DNA of 64,000 nucleotides from Haloarcula marismortui ATCC 43049 (GCF_000011085.1 NC_006395.1:1-64000); one strand, 5' to 3'. Positions 53,802-62,828 are shown, numbered from the stretch's first letter. Made by a program: numbers and translations. Notes: a model not told the origin generated them from the letters alone.

Positions 53802-54155
53802 TTACACGGACCGGTCAGCGCTGGCCCCAAACTGCACGACGAGTCGCTCCGTGGCGAGAGCGTACACGGTCATCTCCGTCCCCTTCTCCGAGTACCACGT
53901 TTCTGCGGGTTCGATAAGGTCAGCTTCACAGAGGCGGTCGAGGTGATAGGAAACGCTCTGGAGCGAGCGGTCGACTGCGTCCGCGATATCCGATGCTGTC
54001 CGCGGGTTATCCCTGACCGCCCCAAGTATCTCCTGAGCGGCCTCAGATGAAAGGATCTGGAGGACATCAGTCGGCTCGGTACCGTTGACTACGACGTTCG
54101 TCTGCTCTCGGGGTGCATAGTCAACCGGCGGGTGGTGGGGGAAGACGCTTGCCAT
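53802..54155 (-). CDS. ArsR-like winged-helix transcriptional regulator
   Basis: It encodes 117 residues. The DNA-binding part is VLQILSSEAAQEILGAVRDNPRTASDIADAVDRSLQSVSYHLDRLCEADLI split over helices from about residue 30 to 80, followed by a wing (YSEKGTEMTVYAL). Haloarchaeal proteins of this small type control nearby transport or stress genes. The palindrome at 54189-54212 lies 34 bp before its start and probably governs it and the divergent gene. Its target beyond that is unknown. Confidence 0.85.
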   Translation of the reverse strand: MASVFPHHPPVDYAPREQTNVVVNGTEPTDVLQILSSEAAQEILGAVRDNPRTASDIADAVDRSLQSVSYHLDRLCEADLIEPAETWYSEKGTEMTVYALATERLVVQFGASADRSV

Positions 54156-54188
54156 GAATTGTAGGGTGGGTAGTGACGGTCGTTTCTA

Positions 54189-54212
54189 TTTGTTCGGCTC
54201 AATCCGAACAAA
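54189..54212. promoter_or_regulatory. Strong palindromic operator between two divergent regulator genes
   Basis: TTTGTTCGG-CTCAAT-CCGAACAAA has perfect 9-bp arms and a 6-bp spacer. It sits at TATA distance from the ArsR-like start (54155) and just before the plus-strand TATA-like TTTAATACTT (54224-54233), so one bound protein could control both directions. Confidence 0.7.
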
Positions 54213-54255
54213 CCAATCAAACAATTTAATACTTACGGAAGCAATAGGCAGAGGT

Positions 54256-54309
54256 ATGACGCAGCAGGGTACGTGGCAAACAGGGCAGCCAGTTCGTATG
54301 CATGAGTGA
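54256..54309 (+). CDS. Possible 17-residue leader peptide overlapping the HTH gene
   Basis: ATG at 54256 is about 27 bases after the TATA-like tract, exactly where a leaderless message should begin, and is preceded by GAGGT. The reading MTQQGTWQTGQPVRMHE ends in TGA at 54307-54309, overlapping the start of the regulator at 54302 by eight bases. It may couple or attenuate translation of that gene. Confidence 0.3.
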   Translation: MTQQGTWQTGQPVRMHE

Positions 54310-54805
54310 TGCTGACAGTTCGGTCGCACGAGAACGCGTCATCGAATCGATGGAGCAATCAGCCGAGGTGTACGGCCTCAGCCGAAGTTCTGGGCGTATT
54401 TATGGCGTGCTGTACTTCGCTGCAGAACCGCTCTCTATCCCAGAACTGGTCGACGAAACTGGCTACGCGAAATCGACGGTGAGTAACGTCACACGGACGC
54501 TGTCGCGTGTCGGCCTCATCCACCGCAAGTCGTCTGCAGGCGGCGGCAGACGCGTCAGGTTCGAGGCCGAACGCGATGTCTGGTTCATCCTGCAGGACGT
54601 GTTCCAGCAATACATCCAGCGGGAAGTCCAGACGACGCTCCGGACCATCCGCCGAGCGGAAGAGCAGGTCCCCCCAGATGCTCGCGAGCAGGAGCATATC
54701 CAGAACCTCCGCGAGACGTACGAAGACCTAGAAGAAATCGTACAGCTCGCGTCGGACTACTCGGCCGCCGAACTCCGCGAGGCGCTCGAAGCGTACGAGC
54801 AGTAG
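54302..54805 (+). CDS. GbsR/MarR-like winged-helix regulator
   Basis: It encodes 167 residues. The helix-turn-helix is EPLSIPELVDETGYAKSTVSNVTRTL, preceded by YGLSRSSGRIYGVLYFAAE, the opening of GbsR-type proteins that sense osmolytes such as choline in Bacillus. A long charged C-terminal helix follows (DVFQQYIQREVQTTLRTIRRA and beyond), probably for dimerisation. It diverges from the ArsR-like gene and shares its palindrome. The ligand is unknown. Confidence 0.85.
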   Translation: MSDADSSVARERVIESMEQSAEVYGLSRSSGRIYGVLYFAAEPLSIPELVDETGYAKSTVSNVTRTLSRVGLIHRKSSAGGGRRVRFEAERDVWFILQDVFQQYIQREVQTTLRTIRRAEEQVPPDAREQEHIQNLRETYEDLEEIVQLASDYSAAELREALEAYEQ

Positions 54806-54813
54806 TCGCCGCG

Positions 54814-55365
54814 TTACCAGTAGACCGTATAGGTACACACATCGTCCCCGTTCCGGCGACACGTGTCGCCCGTCTCCTCGATAAAGACGAACGCGTCGAC
54901 TGGCGCGTACTGCTGGGCAACCCCACGGATGAGGCCACGGTCGAACGGACACGGATACGGGTTCTCACAGGTCACCTCGCCGGTCCGGTCGCCCACGGAT
55001 TCGAAGCGGTACTGCCCGATGTCTCCGCCACGGTGATTCCGCTGTTAAGCCTCGTCTATGGACTGGAGGCCCGCCGGAACAGTATCAAAGTCGTCCGGCC
55101 AATCCGCGACGTGAGGGATCTGTTCGCCGAGTCGGTCGAGGACGTGCGGTTGCAGGTCATCGGCAATCGTCTCGAACGCGTTCAGCCAAGCCTGCTGTGG
55201 GTACCACTCGTCAGCCGCTGGTTCGGTGATTCCCTCGGCAGCGAGCGCCGTTAACGCCCGTTCCCGGTACTCATCCGAGAACTTCCCCATCGCCGCCTCG
55301 ACTATCGTGAGTACCGTTTGCCCGTTGATTTCGACGGCCGGGTCAAACGCGTCGTAAGATGCCAT
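54814..55365 (-). pseudogene. Haloarchaeal conserved ~183-residue protein broken by an in-frame TAA
   Basis: From the Met of MASYDAFDPAVEING (55365) the frame reads QTVLTIVEAAMGKF, WYPQQAWLNAFETIADD and LQSIDEA, then TAA at 55045-55047. It continues in the same frame with QRNHRGGDIGQYRFESVGD, NPYPCPFDRGLIRGVAQQ and TCRRNGDDVCTYTVYW to the proper stop at 54814. The two parts are one conserved haloarchaeal domain; from memory the family has a Tyr where the stop is, so TAC or TAT to TAA is one base change. The cysteines of the second part look like a metal or heme-related site. Function unknown. A shorter start at 55413 exists but is less likely. Confidence 0.75.
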
Positions 55366-55504
55366 GCTGTCCGGGCGTTCACAGGGAGAAAAATAAAAAC
55401 CGACCATACACACGGCAGAATCGCACTTTCAGCTCGTGGAGAGAACGCCGAAACGCAGTTGCCACCCTGCTGCCTGTATCCCCAGTCTCGACAACGCCTC
55501 GTCG

Positions 55505-56404
55505 TCACTCTCGCACGGTTCGCAAGGGCGTGACGGCACCACACAGACCGTACGAGATAGCCTTTCCGTACGATGCGCCCCGTGACTGTCCGGCCTCCGC
55601 TCCGGTTCCGACCTCGGTGACCCACGCCGGCCGAGTCACTGTTGTCTCGCTCGACTCGAACTGGAAGGAGATGTCGATCGTTTTCGGGTCATCACCTGTC
55701 AGTCTGGCCAGAGCAAATTCTGCATACGTCCCCGCGGGCCTCGTCTGGTCCCACGTAACCGTCGCGGAGCGAACGGCAGTCGTGTCACCGGCTGTTCGCA
55801 CTGTGCCTGTCGCTTCGGTGATGTGGTACGTTTCTCTCCCCTCGTACCAGCCGTTTTTCGGGTTGTAGACGGCCGTCGCCTGAGAGGTGTCGGTATCTCG
55901 TTCGTATCCGACGGGGTACAGGCTCATGACGACTACTGACGCCGCTCCCGAGACCTCGTCGGCCACATTCTCTGACTCCTGCTTGACAATAAACGTGACA
56001 GCCCCCTCAGTCTGGTTCACCCGGAGGAGTTCTCGATCGGTATCGCTCTGGATCTGCGCTCGTCGGCGGTCGGTACTGCCGTCATCCTCGACAGTGATAC
56101 GACTGTAGACCGGATCGTCCGATGACGCTTGATACTGTTCTGTTCGGACAGCACCTTCGTCAATGGACAGGTAGCGCCCGCCGTCAGCAGTCACAACACC
56201 CTCGAATTCGAGCGCGGTCACACTGTCCGCAACAATCGCTCCCGTCGCCCGGTACTCGTCGGCCTCAGGCACTGTAAACCGCTCATCGACCGGTTGCTTC
56301 GAGTGCGGATCGACAGTGGTAAACGGATACACAGCGGCGAAGACAAGCGCGAGACAGCACAGCGCCAGCGCACCGTTGAGTAGCCTCGCGGTACGACGGT
56401 CCAT
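55505..56404 (-). CDS. Membrane-anchored haloarchaeal protein of unknown function
   Basis: It encodes 299 residues. One N-terminal membrane segment (GALALCCLALVFAAVYPF) anchors a large acidic beta-rich extracytoplasmic domain (VTALEFEGVVTADGGRYLSI, TAVYNPKNGWYEGRETYHI). The C-terminal AISYGLCGAV is only weakly hydrophobic. The layout recalls DUF3068/PorA-like anchored proteins, but I do not recognise the family with confidence. It lies 165 bp downstream of the ABC-2 exporter genes in the same orientation and may be part of their transcript. Confidence 0.75.
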   Translation of the reverse strand: MDRRTARLLNGALALCCLALVFAAVYPFTTVDPHSKQPVDERFTVPEADEYRATGAIVADSVTALEFEGVVTADGGRYLSIDEGAVRTEQYQASSDDPVYSRITVEDDGSTDRRRAQIQSDTDRELLRVNQTEGAVTFIVKQESENVADEVSGAASVVVMSLYPVGYERDTDTSQATAVYNPKNGWYEGRETYHITEATGTVRTAGDTTAVRSATVTWDQTRPAGTYAEFALARLTGDDPKTIDISFQFESSETTVTRPAWVTEVGTGAEAGQSRGASYGKAISYGLCGAVTPLRTVRE

Positions 56405-56569
56405 ATTTCAGTGCCAAGACTGATCAAGTAAAGCTATTCGAAAACCGCAGTGAGACCGCTGCTGTCCGTTCGGATTATCCCAGCCGGATTATGGCACACA
56501 GACAACGGCAAACCCGATGATGATGGCGAGTCGGTGCTGGGGCCGGAGTGGACGAACCCAAGCGGCCAC

Positions 56570-58003
56570 TCACGCCTGCTGATATCGCGTCGACCATTTG
56601 GGTAACGACCGACGGTAGAGGGCGACGCCGACAACAGCCATGACGCCACCAGACCCCCCGAGGGCGGCAAGCAGGGTCCCAGACAGCGGCGAGATGGCGA
56701 ACCCAGCGATAAGGATCGGGACTAGCGGGAGGACCATTGCCGCGCCGAAAACAGCGAACAGGGCCGTATCGAAGAGGAACTCGTTCGGAGAAAGGCCAGT
56801 GAGGTACACGGTGGTGCCGAAGATGTAGCAGGCAACGCCGACGAGCAGGACGCCTCCGACAGCCGCCTCGGCGACCGACCCGCCACGCCAGACGAGTGCG
56901 AGTCCGTAGAACGCGAGTCCAACTAGCGGGCCGAGCAGGAGGAACGCCCGGAATTTCCCCACAAAAACGGCTTTCACAGAGAGTGGATGGGCGAAATACA
57001 GGCTCACGTCATCGGATTGTGTGAGCCAGTTATAGGTTGTAAACCCAGAGAGCCCGAGAATCGCACCGAATGAGATACCAGTGGACGGCGGCACACCCGT
57101 AATCTGTCCGGCGAAATCGACCAGCGCGGCGGTGACACCGAACAGAATCGCCGCCGAAAAGAGGACTTTCCCGAACCCGCCAGCGCTCCGGTGGATGTCA
57201 AGCAGGCTCTTGGTCGCAACTGGGTCACCGATCCGTCGCCACCAGCGGCGGAAGGCCGGTGTGACCGTTCGAGCGGGGCGGGGGGCGGTCGCATCGAAGG
57301 TCCCGGCGCTGAGCAGAAAGACGACGAGGATACTGGCACCCGTAGTGCCGGCCCGCACAGGGGTCTGGGCGAGAAACAGACCGTAGGGGGTGTAGAAGAC
57401 GATATCGACACCACTTGCCAGCGCTGCACCGACGGCGACGAATGGAGCCGCGAGTAGCGCCAGTCCGGGAACGCCACGGCCAGCGAGGCCGAGGGCCGCA
57501 ATCGTCGTGCCCATTCCGAGGACGAACGTCAGTGCGAGGGTCGTCCACAGAAGTGGGACCGTCTCAGCTACGAGGAGAGGCCCGGCGGCTCCGCTGACTG
57601 CAAGCACCGTTCCGAGGGAAATCGGCAACAGGAACAGCACTGCGTAGTAGACACTGTCCTTGACGACGAACAGTCCCAGCAGCGTGTTCTGCGATAGCGG
57701 GAGCGTGCGAGCCGAAAAGACCAGCAGCGTCACATCACCGAGGAGGTTCCGGAGAGCATCCCGTCCCACAAAGCCGATGGACCCCGTGTGGAGACCAAAG
57801 ACGAACACCAGTGCGTGGAGGCCGGCGAACACGGTTTTCGGCTCGGTCCCGGTAACAGCAAGAAGCTTGGCCGCGGCTCCAGCGAGCAGACAGATAAACA
57901 CCGGAAACAGGAAGAAGTGACTGCCGCGGAAGAGCCGACTGTGGAGTCGCCACTCCTCCCGGAGCATCTCGACAAACACCCTTCGCGCTCGTCCGTCACT
58001 CAT
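56570..58003 (-). CDS. ABC-2-type exporter permease
   Basis: It encodes 477 residues with about 12 hydrophobic helices in two groups: the first before residue 220, the second after a soluble middle segment (FRRWWRRIGDPVATKSLLDIHR, about 240-260). Its start overlaps the end of the ATPase gene by eight bases, so the two proteins form one transporter. The substrate is unknown; lipid, peptide or drug export is usual for the family. Confidence 0.85.
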   Translation of the reverse strand: MSDGRARRVFVEMLREEWRLHSRLFRGSHFFLFPVFICLLAGAAAKLLAVTGTEPKTVFAGLHALVFVFGLHTGSIGFVGRDALRNLLGDVTLLVFSARTLPLSQNTLLGLFVVKDSVYYAVLFLLPISLGTVLAVSGAAGPLLVAETVPLLWTTLALTFVLGMGTTIAALGLAGRGVPGLALLAAPFVAVGAALASGVDIVFYTPYGLFLAQTPVRAGTTGASILVVFLLSAGTFDATAPRPARTVTPAFRRWWRRIGDPVATKSLLDIHRSAGGFGKVLFSAAILFGVTAALVDFAGQITGVPPSTGISFGAILGLSGFTTYNWLTQSDDVSLYFAHPLSVKAVFVGKFRAFLLLGPLVGLAFYGLALVWRGGSVAEAAVGGVLLVGVACYIFGTTVYLTGLSPNEFLFDTALFAVFGAAMVLPLVPILIAGFAISPLSGTLLAALGGSGGVMAVVGVALYRRSLPKWSTRYQQA

Positions 58004-58745
58004 GTGTCAGCGATTTCGGTCCCTGGTCCACTGTTGCGTCAACGTTGTCCAGAAACACGTCGAGGAGCGTCACATCAGCGTCGAGTTCTGCCGGCCGGAC
58101 ATCGGCGACGAGTTCGCCGCCGTACATGATGCCGACCCGAGAGCAGAGTTCGGCAGCAACGTCTACGTCGTGTGTCGTAACAACAATCGTGTTGCCGTCG
58201 TCCCGGTACGAGCGCAGGAAGCGCTTGACCCGCTCCTGAACGATTGGGTCGAGATTGGCCAGCGGTTCGTCGATGAACACGACATCCGGCTCGTGGAAAA
58301 ACGCGCCGGCGATCATCACTTTCTGCTGTTGGCCCCGCGAAAGGTCCGAGGACAGCGTGTCGAGTTTCGCGGTGAAGCCGAGACGGTCGGCCCATGACTC
58401 GGTCTGCGCTGTTACCGCGTCGTCGGACATATCTCGGATAGCACCGACAAAGTCGAAGTACTCGCGTGGCGTCATGAAACTCGGCGGTGACTCTTTTTCA
58501 GGGAGAATCCCCGCTCGTTCGCGGACCGCTGTTGGCTGCGTTGCCGGGTCGACACCGAGTACCGCTGCCTGTCCACTATCCGGACTGAGCTGCCCGGTGA
58601 GTATTTCCATTGTGGTGGTCTTGCCGGCCCCGTTCGGCCCGAGCAGTCCGAAGAACTCGCCATCGTCGATGCTGAGCGAGAGGTCCGCTATCGCGGTCAT
58701 GTCGCCGTAGGCCTTCCGAAGCGACTCGATCTCGATTGCTGTCAC
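57996..58745 (-). CDS. ABC transporter ATPase of an ABC-2 exporter
   Basis: It encodes 249 residues. Walker A is GPNGAGKTT, and the Q-loop lies near LPEKESPPSFMTPREY. The signature reads LSRGQQQKVMIAGAF, with Arg for the usual second Gly position. Walker B is DVVFIDEPLANLDPIVQ and the H-loop VTTHDVD. There is no extended C-terminal domain. It energises the permease encoded next and starts just after a 448-bp gap containing the promoter. Confidence 0.92.
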   Translation of the reverse strand: MTAIEIESLRKAYGDMTAIADLSLSIDDGEFFGLLGPNGAGKTTTMEILTGQLSPDSGQAAVLGVDPATQPTAVRERAGILPEKESPPSFMTPREYFDFVGAIRDMSDDAVTAQTESWADRLGFTAKLDTLSSDLSRGQQQKVMIAGAFFHEPDVVFIDEPLANLDPIVQERVKRFLRSYRDDGNTIVVTTHDVDVAAELCSRVGIMYGGELVADVRPAELDADVTLLDVFLDNVDATVDQGPKSLTHE

Positions 58746-59193
58746 GGCGTTCTGCCGACCATCGTGGTTCTGTCCGTATAAGCTATTATACTAGATAAGA
58801 ACATTCCAGATAGTCTGACAGCGGTTTCGGGGACACGTGCATCTAAATTGACGAATCTGTGCCCTGCAGTATCGACCTCATCGACGACGAGACCACGTTT
58901 CTGACCATTGACCGCGAACGTAACAGTGGATTCGACAGTTCCACTGGACGCCTCCCGATGTGGTCGAGTGGGCGTCAGGGATGCTCGACGAAGCAGCGAC
59001 GGCGTCTGCTCCGCTCAACGACCACGCTGACACCGCCGAAAGTTGAATCTGGCCGGCATAGCGGACGCGATATGTATTGAGCGGCATACTTGTCAGATAT
59101 GTATCGGCCGAACTGTCACCTGTAGTCTATGTTTGTATAACCATTCTTTGAGTAATCGATATCTCTTAACACATGACAGGATAGATATGCTAT
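58746..59193. other. 448-bp gap with a ghost gene
   Basis: Apart from the probable frameshifted small gene at 58859-59046 this stretch holds the divergent promoters of the ABC-2 exporter and of the membrane protein at 59194. A TATA-like TCTTAACAC lies at 59162-59170, about 30 bases before that gene. Confidence 0.4.
58859..59046 (+). pseudogene. Possible frameshifted small gene of about 65 codons
   Basis: From GTG 58859 one frame reads SIDLIDDETTFLTIDRERNSG; from 58930 the frame one base back reads IRQFHWTPPDVVEW, ASGMLDEAATASAPLND and HADTAES to a TGA at 59044-59046. Both halves have protein-like composition and would join after a one-base insertion. No family is recognised, so this is tentative. 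Confidence 0.35.
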
Positions 59194-60519
59194 ATGGCCC
59201 CGCATCGACTCCACCACCTCGCCCTCCTCTGTCTGGTCTGTGCGTCGCTCCTCTGTACCGCCATGCCAGTCGGCGCAGCGCCCCCGCCAAGGCCGCTGTG
59301 TGACGCCTGCGGTGACACCTTTGAATCGACGGCCGAGTCTCACGGTGTGTCGGTCACTGTCACACACAGCAACGCAACCGTCGCCGTCAACAACAACGGA
59401 ACCGCAACGTGGGTCGTCCACAATCGTCTGTCTAACGCAGAAGGTGTTACACGGCTTCGAGCAAACGAGAGCCTCCGGACCGCTATCGCCGACAGGGCGA
59501 TGTGGGACACCGAACTCCTGAGCGCGAACGTGTCCGGCGATGGCGTCATAACGCTACGGTACCGCGAGGCCGACTTCGCTCAGCAGTCCGTCGGCGGGAC
59601 AGTCCGGACTGGCGAGTTTACTGAAGCCTACGGCTATCGAAACCTCGATGGCCTCGGTGCTGATCGGCTCGTCGTCGTTGCTCCCGACGGGATGCGAGTC
59701 GAGCGAGCCATCGACGGCGCAACCGTCTCAGACGACGGACAGCGGATGACGCTGACCGAACTCAACGACGGGCGTATCGTGACGTTCGTTCCCCGTGACA
59801 CGGCCGTTGGGCCGCTATTGAGTCTACTCGCGGTCGGAGCACTGCTCGGACCCGTGATGGCGGTGAAGGCGCTCGCATACACCACGCTCCCCGCAGCGGT
59901 GTTTACCCTCTTGATCGGCGCTGCCGCCGGGGGTGTCGCCCGGCTCGATTGGGACTTGAAACGCGTCCGGGACTCCGCGGGCATCGTCTTCGCCGGCGTG
60001 GGCGCGCTAGCGACTGTTCTGTCGCTTCTTGGAGCGACGGGCGTTTTGCGGTTGGGTGGCATAGCGGCACCGCTGTTCGGCGGTGGCACCGCGCTGTTCA
60101 TCTGTGGCATCGCACTGTCACAGCGGCGCGTCCGTGAGCGCACAAGCTATCGGACGGTCGTTGGCGGCGCAGTAGTCGGCGCAGGCATCGCGCTCGGAGT
60201 GACGATAGCGGCGGCGCCGATGGTTGTCGGGGACGGGTTCACGTTCCCGGTGTCAGCGCTGCTGGTTCTTGGACCTGCGTTTGTGCTTCTCCCAGCCGGG
60301 TACGCAGTCGGCCATGGGAACCGCCGGCTGGCGTTGAAGACCGCCGCCATCGGGTTCGTGCTGTCGATGCTACCAGTCCTCCCGATACTGCCTGCGCCGT
60401 TTGGACTGGGCGTGCTTTTCATCCCTATCGCAACGGCCAGCGCTGCTGCCGTTGCTGTCGCCGGTCTCCCTCTCTTCCTTGCCGGCGTCTCGCTTGGCGT
60501 TCCCTCATCTGGCTGTTGA
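59194..60519 (+). CDS. Secreted-domain polytopic membrane protein of unknown function
   Basis: It encodes 441 residues. A Sec signal peptide (LALLCLVCASLLCTAMPVGA) is followed by CDACGD, then an extracytoplasmic beta-rich domain of about 170 residues. About eight membrane helices run from residue 205 to the end. The soluble part has VTHSNATVAVNNNGTATWVV and AYGYRNLDGLGADRLVVVAP. It resembles haloarchaeal integral proteins of unassigned function. The start fits a TATA-like tract 30 bases upstream. Confidence 0.82.
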   Translation: MAPHRLHHLALLCLVCASLLCTAMPVGAAPPPRPLCDACGDTFESTAESHGVSVTVTHSNATVAVNNNGTATWVVHNRLSNAEGVTRLRANESLRTAIADRAMWDTELLSANVSGDGVITLRYREADFAQQSVGGTVRTGEFTEAYGYRNLDGLGADRLVVVAPDGMRVERAIDGATVSDDGQRMTLTELNDGRIVTFVPRDTAVGPLLSLLAVGALLGPVMAVKALAYTTLPAAVFTLLIGAAAGGVARLDWDLKRVRDSAGIVFAGVGALATVLSLLGATGVLRLGGIAAPLFGGGTALFICGIALSQRRVRERTSYRTVVGGAVVGAGIALGVTIAAAPMVVGDGFTFPVSALLVLGPAFVLLPAGYAVGHGNRRLALKTAAIGFVLSMLPVLPILPAPFGLGVLFIPIATASAAAVAVAGLPLFLAGVSLGVPSSGC

Positions 60520-60760
60520 CCAGTTCTCTGGCGACAACCGCAGTGCAAACACGCTATTCGGTTCGGCTCTGAGTAGACCGGTTTAGACGTGTCAGGACAA
60601 CGTGGGCGACCACGGCCGTGCCCTGATTTGATCGGCAGTGTGTTCCCGCGTTACTCTATGCCATATTCTTTGATAATTACCCGAAGATAGCATCGATGTT
60701 ACCTGGTTGTGCTTATGTTGCCATTAGTACATAAGCGCGTGAACCGAACAGAAATACACG

Positions 60761-61378
60761 ATGTCACAGACGAATACTGGTCACAATCTCGACGATGAAG
60801 TTGCTGAATACCGTGACCCCGTCCACAACGTCGACCCGCTCTTTGTCAATCGCTGGTCGCCGCGTGCGATGACTGGTGATTCGCTTGCTGAAGATGCCCT
60901 CCATTCGTTGTTCGAAGCCGCACGCTGGGCCCCGTCCGCGTTCAATAACCAGCACTGGCGGTTTGTTTACGCTACCCGCGAAGACGACGAGTGGGACTCC
61001 TTTCTCGACCTGCTGAACGATGCCAACCGCTCGTGGGCACGCGACGCTGGCGCGCTCATCGCCGTCTTCTCGAAAGTCACCCTCGACCACAACGGCGAAG
61101 CTGCTGTGACGCGCTCTTTCGATACCGGCGCTGCGTGGCAGAATCTCGCTCTCGAAGGCGCTCGGCGCGACCTGGCTGTTCATCCAATGGCAGGCTTCGA
61201 CTGGGACCGGATTCACGACACTCTGGGCGTCCCCGAAGACGAATTCGACGCCGAGGCGATGGTCGCTGTCGGTGAACGCGCCGATCCCGAGACGTTGCCT
61301 GACGACCTCAAAGAGCGTGAAGAGCCGAGCAATCGGAAGCCGCTCGACGAAATCGTCTTCAGCGGCCGGTTCGAGTGA
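60761..61378 (+). CDS. Nitroreductase family FMN protein
   Basis: It encodes 205 residues, typical length. FMN-binding signatures: RWSPRAMTGDSLAEDAL near residue 30, then FEAARWAPSAFNNQHWRF, and FDTGAAWQNLALEGARRDL in the second half, followed by GVPEDEFDAEAMVAVGE. Such homodimeric flavoproteins reduce quinones, nitro compounds or act as dehydrogenases; the physiological substrate is not evident. It stands alone. Confidence 0.92.
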   Translation: MSQTNTGHNLDDEVAEYRDPVHNVDPLFVNRWSPRAMTGDSLAEDALHSLFEAARWAPSAFNNQHWRFVYATREDDEWDSFLDLLNDANRSWARDAGALIAVFSKVTLDHNGEAAVTRSFDTGAAWQNLALEGARRDLAVHPMAGFDWDRIHDTLGVPEDEFDAEAMVAVGERADPETLPDDLKEREEPSNRKPLDEIVFSGRFE

Positions 61379-61570
61379 GCGAGCAGGTGTGTTCTGCACC
61401 CAGCTGAGAGCGTAGCGAAACCCAGGTATCTCTTCGTTACCGCCAACCATGGACGGGGAGTCGGCACCCTGAAACAGAGCGCTGAACTGAGTCGTATCGT
61501 GCGCCCTTCGGTGCTGTGCTAGTGAGTGTCGAACTGTGTTCGGGTAGTTCTCGTCTCCGAGTAGCTACGC

Positions 61571-61576
61571 TTATAA
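61571..61576 (+). promoter_or_regulatory. TATA element of the 5S rRNA gene
   Basis: TTATAA is centred about 26 bases before the likely 5S start at 61600, the standard archaeal spacing. Confidence 0.55.
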
Positions 61577-61599
61577 CTGTGGCCACGAGAGGTATCGTA

Positions 61600-61721
61600 T
61601 AGGCGGCCACAGCGGCGGGGTTGCCTCCCGTACCCATCTCGAACACGGAAGATAAGCCCGCCAGCGTTCCGGGGAGTACTGGAGTGCGCGAGCCTCTGGG
61701 AAACGCGGTTCGCCGCCACCA
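61600..61721 (+). rRNA. 5S ribosomal RNA, isolated copy
   Basis: About 122 bases match, from memory, the Haloarcula marismortui 5S rRNA nearly throughout: GGCGGCCACAGCGG at the 5' end, CTCCCGTACCCAT, GGAAGATAAGCCC, TTCCGGGGAGTACTGGAG and CGGTTCGCCGCCACC at the 3' end. The terminal stem (GGCGGCCA with its 3' partner CGCCGCC) is intact. Compared with my recollection, the helix pair GGTGGG/CCCACC is GGCGGG/CCCGCC, a compensatory change, while AAACCCGG is AAACGCGG, which breaks one helix IV pair. There is no 16S, 23S or tRNA-Cys next to it. Confidence 0.93.
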
Positions 61722-62018
61722 TTCATACCTGATTTGAGTTCCAGTGAGCGACGCGGCTTTGCTGTAGCTCGGCTTGAAGTCCTCCTAAATTCGGTAAGCA
61801 CTACCAGACAGTTCTGCCGTTGCGTATCGAAGTGTTTGCAGCGACATCGTTAGTCTGTCGCCGTCGATGCTGCGAAACAACGAACGGTCAGTCGCTCGCG
61901 GGGCAGGCACAGCGGCCATGTCGCTCACAGAGTGAATGGGCTCTGTGGTCATGCGTAACGCACAAGTTCTGTTTTGAGTCTTGAGCACTTACTTAGTGGT
62001 GCTGTGATTTGATTCGGC
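61722..62018. other. Region after the 5S gene, no gene supported
   Basis: A 55-codon minus-strand frame beginning MTTEPIHSVSDMAAV (within 61785-61988) has protein-like composition but no recognised family. No tRNA follows the 5S gene, unlike standard haloarchaeal rRNA operons. Confidence 0.35.
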
Positions 62019-62828
62019 ATGGACCGTCGCTACGTCATTGGTCTCGCCGTCGCGCTCGTAGCAATCGGTATCGGACTGGCCGCTTTCACGGCCCCCTGGT
62101 CCCCGCAAACGACCTCACCTGGGCTGGACGAGACGTATCCTGCAGGGGCAGGTCCGGATCACATCAACTTCTCGGCGCTTGAGGAAGACGATATGAACGT
62201 CTCGCACACCCCCCGTGAATACTGGGACTCGTACGCTATCATCTACACCGCACCACCCGACCGCCCGCTCATAGAAGGCGATTATTATATCAATTCCAAC
62301 ACGGGGGAGATACTCGCTGACCGGTGGCACAACGCCACGGTCTATCGGAACGGGACGACGTATGCGGCCGTTCAACTGGTCGACGATATTCCGAACGAGC
62401 GCCAGAGGGAGGAACTGGAATCGGACGACAGCTACGTCTACCACGACGCCACCGACGCGTATTACCGGTACGACCCACGCTACGGACAGATTGCGCCCAC
62501 GAACATCGGCCGACATCCTGACCTCCTCGACGGGTACACGTGGACGGCCACCAACAGGACGACGCACCACGGCGTCTCCGTCATCACGTATCGCGTCACG
62601 GGCAAACGAGCGACCGCCGCCGACGACGCCCCACCGCTTCGCAACGGCACGCTCTCGCTCGGAGTCGAGGATGGGATCGTCTACGCGTTCGATATCACGT
62701 TTGGCAGAGACGGACGCACCGGCCGATACACGTACGACGTTCGTCCCGCTTCCTTCCCGGACCACAGTTGGGTCGACACAGCCCGAGCGGTCGCTTCTGA
62801 GAACGCGACCGAGAGTTCCGCCCGTTGA
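62019..62828 (+). CDS. Membrane-anchored extracytoplasmic protein of unknown function
   Basis: It encodes 269 residues. One N-terminal hydrophobic segment (VIGLAVALVAIGIGLAAF) follows MDRRY and anchors or directs export. The rest is acidic and soluble with many Tyr (ELESDDSYVYHDATDAYYRYD) and a C-terminal half with YTWTATNRTTHHGVSVITY. Such proteins are frequent in haloarchaea as lipid- or helix-anchored surface proteins. No family is named. Confidence 0.8.
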   Translation: MDRRYVIGLAVALVAIGIGLAAFTAPWSPQTTSPGLDETYPAGAGPDHINFSALEEDDMNVSHTPREYWDSYAIIYTAPPDRPLIEGDYYINSNTGEILADRWHNATVYRNGTTYAAVQLVDDIPNERQREELESDDSYVYHDATDAYYRYDPRYGQIAPTNIGRHPDLLDGYTWTATNRTTHHGVSVITYRVTGKRATAADDAPPLRNGTLSLGVEDGIVYAFDITFGRDGRTGRYTYDVRPASFPDHSWVDTARAVASENATESSAR

